A stretch of DNA of 9,493 bases. It comes from Bacteroidota bacterium. GTDB lineage: Bacteria; Bacteroidota; Bacteroidia; Bacteroidales; Prolixibacteraceae. Shown here in pieces: positions 5,924 through 9,493 of the stretch. Under the pieces are notes generated by a model that had not been told where the DNA came from, made no database searches, and saw nothing but the letters and a program-made list of their open reading frames with translations. Position numbers and translations under genes: made by a program. Position 1 is the first letter of the stretch; the number at the start of each line of letters is the position of its first letter. The DNA is taken from contig JABMPI010000643.1 in the NCBI GenBank assembly GCA_013203755.1, positions 1-9,493 of the forward strand. The letters are read 5' to 3'.

Positions 5924-7177
5924 ATGAAGATTTTACTGGAAAATATAAAAGAGCTGGTGCAAGTTGAGTGGAATCCTGTACTTTTTAAAGCAGGTTCAGA
6001 AATGAGCAAAGTCTTTACAATAAAAAATGCATTTTTAATAATTAGGGATGAAATTATTGAAGATTTCGGGGAAATGCATCAATTGAAAGATGTTTATTTG
6101 GATGATGATTTATTAATTGAAATTGATTGTTCGAACCGTTTGGTGTACCCAAGTTTTTGCGATTCGCATACCCATTTGGTTTATCCCCATTCGCGTGAAA
6201 AAGAATTTGTAGACAAAATTAAAGGCCTTTCGTACGAAGAGATTGCACGACGTGGCGGAGGAATTTTAAATTCAGCAAAACTATTGCACGAAACCTCGGA
6301 AGAAGAGTTGTATGAAAGTGCAATGGAACGGGTTCGGGAAATAGTAAAAATGGGAACGGGCGCAGTAGAAATTAAAAGTGGTTATGGCTTAAATACAGAG
6401 GACGAATTGAAAATGCTGCGTGTGATTCGGGAGATTAAAAACACCTCGCCCATTTGTGTACGTGCTAATTTTTTGGGCGCACACTCTATTCCGTTAGAAT
6501 ACAGAAACGATGTTTCGAAGTATGTAGATATAGTAATTAATGAAATGATTCCTCAAGTGGCTGCCGAGGAGCTTGCCGAATATATTGACGTGTTTTGCGA
6601 CAAAGGATTCTTCTCTGTGGAAGATACAGACCGCATTTTAATGGCTGGAATGAAATATGGAATGCGACCTAAAATTCATGCAAATGAATTGGGACACACC
6701 GGAGGAGTTGAAGTAGGAGTTAAATACAATGCACTTTCTGTTGACCATCTGGAGTTTATTGGCGATGCAGAAATTGCAGCTTTGCTGGGGTCGGAAACCA
6801 TGCCAACCGTTTTGCCGGGCGCTGCCTTTTTTCTTGATATGCAGTTGTCGCCAGTGCGAAAAATGATTGAAGCCGGTTTACCAATTGCGCTGGCATCCGA
6901 TTATAATCCAGGGTCATCGCCTAGTGGAAACATGAGTTTTATTTCGGCGTTGGGATGTATTAAATACAATATGTTGCCTGAGGAAGTAATTAACGCAACT
7001 ACTATAAATACTGCGTACGCTATGGGTGTTAGCGATAGTTTGGGGAGTATTGCCAGAGGGAAAATAGCCAATTTATTTATCACTACCGAAATTCCTGGAA
7101 TTGAATATTTGCCCTATTCATTTGGTTCAAACCTAATTGAAACAGTTATTATTAACGGTGAAGTTCAAACTTTCTAA
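5924..7177 (+). CDS. hutI: Imidazolonepropionase
   Basis: This 417-residue metal-dependent amidohydrolase hydrolyses 4-imidazolone-5-propionate to N-formimino-L-glutamate, the third step of histidine degradation, in the cytoplasm. Visible motifs: DSHTH (80-84, metal ligands His82 and His84), KSGYGL (151-156), FLGAHSIP (183-190), IHANELGHTGGVEVG (251-265, His252 and Glu255), SVDHLEFI (272-279, His275), TVLPGAAFFL (295-304) and ASDYNPGSSPSGNM (324-337, metal ligand Asp326). Length is normal. The start used gives the extra N-terminal strand-rich segment that I recall in Bacteroidota HutI; an internal Met27 is less likely. ftcD, the next enzyme of the pathway, follows 173 bp downstream on the same strand. 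HutH and HutU are not in the window. A palindrome and -7-like element lie just upstream. Confidence 0.97.
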   Translation: MKILLENIKELVQVEWNPVLFKAGSEMSKVFTIKNAFLIIRDEIIEDFGEMHQLKDVYLDDDLLIEIDCSNRLVYPSFCDSHTHLVYPHSREKEFVDKIKGLSYEEIARRGGGILNSAKLLHETSEEELYESAMERVREIVKMGTGAVEIKSGYGLNTEDELKMLRVIREIKNTSPICVRANFLGAHSIPLEYRNDVSKYVDIVINEMIPQVAAEELAEYIDVFCDKGFFSVEDTDRILMAGMKYGMRPKIHANELGHTGGVEVGVKYNALSVDHLEFIGDAEIAALLGSETMPTVLPGAAFFLDMQLSPVRKMIEAGLPIALASDYNPGSSPSGNMSFISALGCIKYNMLPEEVINATTINTAYAMGVSDSLGSIARGKIANLFITTEIPGIEYLPYSFGSNLIETVIINGEVQTF

Positions 7178-7350
7178 ATTGCTGTGTAAAATCATAATTC
7201 TTTACTGAATGAGGTATTAATTTCGACCCGATTTTGATAACAATGAAATTAAACTGTTCATAATTGTATTAATAATAACGATGACGACAAAGACATGTAA
7301 GTTCAAGCTTCTTTGCTTCCAGCTTTGGTCTTTCAGCAACTTCTTAAGGT

Positions 7351-9048
7351 ATGAAAAAGATTATAGAATGCGTTCCCAATTTTTCGGAGGGAAGAGATTT
7401 AGGAATAATAAAGGAGATTACAAATGCAATTGAAAGTATAAGTAATATTAGTTTGTTGGATGTGGATCCAGGGAAAGCAACTAATCGTACAGTTGTTACG
7501 TTTGTGGGTCATCCAGACGATGTAATTGAAGCAGCTTTTCAAGGTATTAAAAAAGCCGCTGAATTGATTGATATGAGTCGGCACACTGGCGAACATCCGC
7601 GTTTTGGAGCAACCGACGTTTGTCCATTGGTGCCGGTTGCAAACGTAACAATGGAAGAAGCGGTAGAATATGCCCGAAAGTTGGCTAAACGAGTGGGAGA
7701 GGAATTGGGGATTCCTGTTTTTGCATACGAATTTGCAGCATTCAAAGACGAACGTAAAAGTTTGGCCAATTGTCGCTCCGGTGAATATGAAGCATTAAAA
7801 GAGCGCATTTCATCTGATAAGTGGCAACCTGATTTTGGACCAACCCTGTGGTCGGAAAGTGTTGCAAAAAGTGGTGCAACAGCAATTGGTGCACGAAACT
7901 TTTTGGTAGCATACAATGTCAATTTAAATACTACTTCAACGCGCCGGGCAAATTCAATTGCTTTTGATGTACGGGAAGCAGGTCGTGCAAAACGCGAAGG
8001 AAACCCTGTAACCGGAAAAATTGTAAAAGATGAAAATGGAGAGCCGGTTCGTATACCGGGAACATTGAAAAAGACACGGGCAATTGGTTGGTACATAGAA
8101 GAGTATGGGATTGCACAAATTTCAATTAATCTTACAGATATTACAGTAACTCCGGTTCATGTTGCTTTTGATGAAGTTACGGAAAAAGCACGTTTGCGTG
8201 GAATAAGAACTACCGGGTCCGAGTTGGTCGGATTAATTCCGTTGCAAGCGATGCTGGATGCAGGAAAGTATTTTCTTCGAAAGCAGCATCGTTCAACTGG
8301 AATCTCTGATGAGGAAATAATTAAAATTGCAATTAAATCTTTGGGATTGGACGAACTTTCTCCATTCAACCCAAAAAAGAAAATAATTGAATATGTGATT
8401 GACGAAAATTCTGATAAAAAATTAGTTGATCAGACTTTAACTCAATTTAAAGATGAAACTGCTTCGGAATCTCCGGCTCCCGGAGGTGGCTCAATTGCGG
8501 CATATGTTGGTGCAATGGGCGCAGCATTAGGAACAATGGTCGCTAATCTGTCGGCGCACAAACGTGGCTGGGACCACCGCTGGGAAGAGTTTTCCGATTG
8601 GGCAGAAAAAGGGAAACAGTATCATACCGCGCTGTTGAATTGTGTGGATGAAGATACCGATGCGTTTAACAAAATTATGGAAGCGTTTGCTTTGCCAAAA
8701 TCTTCGGAACAGGAACAGGATGAGCGAACAAAAGCAATTCATACTGCCACAAAAAATGCCATTGAAGTTCCTCTAAAAGTGATGCAGTTGGCATACAACT
8801 CGCTGGAAGTTATGCAGGCAATGGCAGAAGTGGGTAATCCAAACTCAGTTTCCGATGCCGGTGTTGGAGCACTTTGCGCTCGAACTGCCGTAGAAGGTGC
8901 TTATTTGAATGTGAAAATTAACGCTGCGGGTTTTAATGATGTTGAATATTTAGAGACAGTTTTAAATAATGCTGAAAAGTTACTTTTTTCGGCAAAAGAA
9001 AAAGAGGCGGTTATTCTGAAAATAGTTCACGAAAAAATAGAAGGGTAA
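7351..9048 (+). CDS. ftcD: Fused glutamate formimidoyltransferase / formimidoyl-THF cyclodeaminase
   Basis: This 565-residue protein is a single-chain fusion of the two enzymes that end the THF-dependent histidine pathway. The transferase (about 1-340) moves the formimino group from N-formimino-glutamate to tetrahydrofolate, releasing glutamate. It shows the opening ECVPNFSEGRD (6-16) and SRHTGEHPRFGATD (76-89), whose His82 matches the catalytic histidine of the mammalian enzyme. The cyclodeaminase (about 357-565) releases ammonia and makes 5,10-methenyl-THF; it shows PAPGGGS (375-381), DEDTDAF (433-439) and NPNSVSDAGVGA (496-507). The architecture and length resemble mammalian FTCD (541 residues). 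The start is firm: an in-frame TAA (7345-7347) lies one codon before the ATG. An AAGG at 7346-7349 is too close to the ATG to act as a normal Shine-Dalgarno. The 173-bp gap after hutI shows no clear promoter or terminator, so co-transcription with hutI is likely. Confidence 0.96.
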   Translation: MKKIIECVPNFSEGRDLGIIKEITNAIESISNISLLDVDPGKATNRTVVTFVGHPDDVIEAAFQGIKKAAELIDMSRHTGEHPRFGATDVCPLVPVANVTMEEAVEYARKLAKRVGEELGIPVFAYEFAAFKDERKSLANCRSGEYEALKERISSDKWQPDFGPTLWSESVAKSGATAIGARNFLVAYNVNLNTTSTRRANSIAFDVREAGRAKREGNPVTGKIVKDENGEPVRIPGTLKKTRAIGWYIEEYGIAQISINLTDITVTPVHVAFDEVTEKARLRGIRTTGSELVGLIPLQAMLDAGKYFLRKQHRSTGISDEEIIKIAIKSLGLDELSPFNPKKKIIEYVIDENSDKKLVDQTLTQFKDETASESPAPGGGSIAAYVGAMGAALGTMVANLSAHKRGWDHRWEEFSDWAEKGKQYHTALLNCVDEDTDAFNKIMEAFALPKSSEQEQDERTKAIHTATKNAIEVPLKVMQLAYNSLEVMQAMAEVGNPNSVSDAGVGALCARTAVEGAYLNVKINAAGFNDVEYLETVLNNAEKLLFSAKEKEAVILKIVHEKIEG

Positions 9049-9090
9049 CCCCAGTATAAATATTGATTATTCGGAAGTACAATAATAAAT

Positions 9091-9131
9091 GCCCCCTGTT
9101 TTTTGCGATAAATTCGCAAAAAACAGGGGGC
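9091..9131. terminator. 18-bp perfect stem-loop after ftcD
   Basis: An 18-base arm at 9091-9108 (starting GCCCCCTG) is perfectly complementary to 9114-9131 (ending CAGGGGGC), with a 5-nt loop TAAAT. It starts 42 bp after the ftcD stop. The base is GC-rich and the middle is a T6/A6 block. No T run follows on the forward strand (CTTCCCAAGC), so it is not a textbook intrinsic terminator; on the reverse strand the flank is ATTTATTATTG. The likeliest role is ending the hutI-ftcD transcript or protecting its 3' end from exonucleases. Confidence 0.65.
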
Positions 9132-9285
9132 TTCCCAAGCCATTTAATCTTCTTCTTTAATAAAAGAACATTTTTCAAAATCAAATGCTTTCTGTTTGAT
9201 GTGTTTTACAGCTTCCTTTTGAAATTGTAATCTACAGTTTGCAACTTAATTAAATCATCTTTTTTATCTTAAATTTCAGTTAACA
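9132..9285. other. Intergenic stretch between the stem-loop and rex
   Basis: No gene is called here. The reverse strand is open for 33 codons ending at 9144 and reads like a lysine/glutamate-rich tail, but it has no ATG, GTG or TTG start in frame and is closed by a stop just upstream (9246-9248). It may be chance or a very decayed remnant. No promoter match to TAnnTTTG was seen on the forward strand in this stretch. Confidence 0.4.
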
Positions 9286-9318
9286 AATCAATTTATTGAT
9301 TAAAGAAATATTTCTTTA
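9286..9318. promoter_or_regulatory. Two abutting palindromes, candidate Rex operator
   Basis: AATCAAT-TT-ATTGATT (9286-9301) is a palindrome with perfect 7-bp arms. It shares base 9301 with TAAAGAAATATTTCTTTA (9301-9318), a perfect 18-bp palindrome. The second one has the same length and the same GAA-N4-TTC core as the known Rex operator consensus TTGTGAA-N4-TTCACAA, but the outer TGT/ACA triplets are replaced by AAA/TTT (8 of the 14 fixed positions match). It overlaps the -33 region of the predicted rex promoter, where a repressor would block transcription. Auto-repression by Rex is the inference; another regulator could bind instead. Confidence 0.45.
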
Positions 9319-9331
9319 TTAATATTTTTTC

Positions 9332-9339
9332 TATTTTTG
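9332..9339 (+). promoter_or_regulatory. Bacteroidota -7 promoter element of rex
   Basis: TATTTTTG matches the -7 consensus TAnnTTTG exactly and lies 34 bp before the rex ATG. TTTC at 9311-9314, 17 bp upstream, is a one-mismatch -33 TTTG and falls inside the 18-bp palindrome. This gives a leader of about 30 nt. Confidence 0.5.
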
Positions 9340-9373
9340 TGAGGAAATAATAAAGCATTTCAAAACAGAAATA

Positions 9374-9493
9374 ATGGAATTTTCAGGGAAACATAAATTG
9401 AATAAACAGGTATCTGAACCAACGCTACGGAGGCTGCCGGTTTATTTATATTTTCTTGAAAAAGTACGGGAAGAGGGAACGATTAATATCTCG
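9374..9493 (+). CDS. rex: Redox-sensing transcriptional repressor Rex, N-terminal part (cut by window end)
   Basis: Only the first 40 codons are present; the reading frame is open at the window edge. Residues 16-40 read PTLRRLPVYLYFLEK, then VREEGTINIS, the start of the winged-helix DNA-binding domain of Rex proteins (family pattern PxxTxxRLPxYLxxLxxLxxxGxxxISS). Rex dimers sense the NADH/NAD+ ratio through a C-terminal Rossmann domain, not visible here, and repress fermentation and respiration genes until NADH rises. The start ATG has no strong Shine-Dalgarno sequence, in keeping with the phylum. The 15-residue polar N-terminal extension (Lys- and His-containing) is short and unremarkable. 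Upstream lie a TAnnTTTG promoter match and two palindromes that could be its own operator. It is separated from ftcD by a strong hairpin, so it forms its own unit. Confidence 0.88.
   Translation, partial: MEFSGKHKLNKQVSEPTLRRLPVYLYFLEKVREEGTINIS

Noticed and set aside
7281..7433. A 50-codon forward frame starting upstream of ftcD and overlapping its first 83 bases in another frame
   Set aside because: It has no recognisable domain or ribosome binding site, and most of its second half is just the out-of-frame reading of ftcD. A leader peptide role cannot be supported from sequence alone.
7539..8096. Long reverse-strand open frame (185 codons) opposite ftcD
   Set aside because: It lies antisense to the highly conserved transferase domain, has no motif and is best explained by codon bias of ftcD.
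9144..9245. Reverse-strand open stretch of 33 codons with a protein-like Lys/Glu-rich composition
   Set aside because: It has no start codon in frame and stops on both sides, and the adjoining frame is also closed quickly. A decayed gene fragment is possible but not supportable.

Overview
The window is an AT-rich stretch of bacterial chromosome that looks like the phylum Bacteroidota. The evidence is: no recognisable Shine-Dalgarno sequences before most starts; two exact matches to the Bacteroidota -7 promoter element TAnnTTTG (before the TPR gene and before rex); a single-chain, two-domain FtcD next to hutI; and a secreted TPR protein of a style common in this phylum. A marine or gut Bacteroidales/Marinilabiliales-type organism is my inference, not something the sequence proves.

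Layout. Positions 1-531 hold no gene; the first 215 bases contain two terminator-like structures that may end a transcript coming from the left. A Tat-exported TIM-barrel protein of the sugar phosphate isomerase/epimerase (xylose-isomerase-like) superfamily follows on + (532-1524). It converges on rarA (1570-2841, -), a AAA+ ATPase of replication-fork maintenance. Upstream of rarA on the same strand is a 662-residue exported TPR protein with a glutamine/asparagine-rich linker (2956-4944, -). This gene is divergent from tag (5035-5598, +), 3-methyladenine DNA glycosylase I. A 325-bp gap carries a CACAGAG-type inverted repeat element and a candidate operator. Then come two consecutive enzymes of histidine degradation, hutI (5924-7177) and ftcD (7351-9048). 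A near-ideal 18-bp stem-loop closes this block. The window ends in the first 40 codons of rex (9374 onward), preceded by two abutting palindromes and a good promoter match.

How the genes work together. HutI opens imidazolonepropionate to N-formimino-glutamate. The fused FtcD moves the formimino group to tetrahydrofolate and deaminates it, giving glutamate and 5,10-methenyl-THF. The first two enzymes, HutH and HutU, are not in the window. rarA and tag are both DNA maintenance genes but are not in one transcription unit. Rex is the NADH-sensing repressor of fermentation and respiration genes; the palindromes overlapping its promoter suggest self-regulation.

No defence system, mobile element, CRISPR array or tRNA/rRNA was found. 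I see no convincing new multi-gene system here; the most worthwhile leads are regulatory DNA (the rex palindromes, the hutI palindrome, the CACAGAG repeat) and the prion-like linker of the TPR protein.
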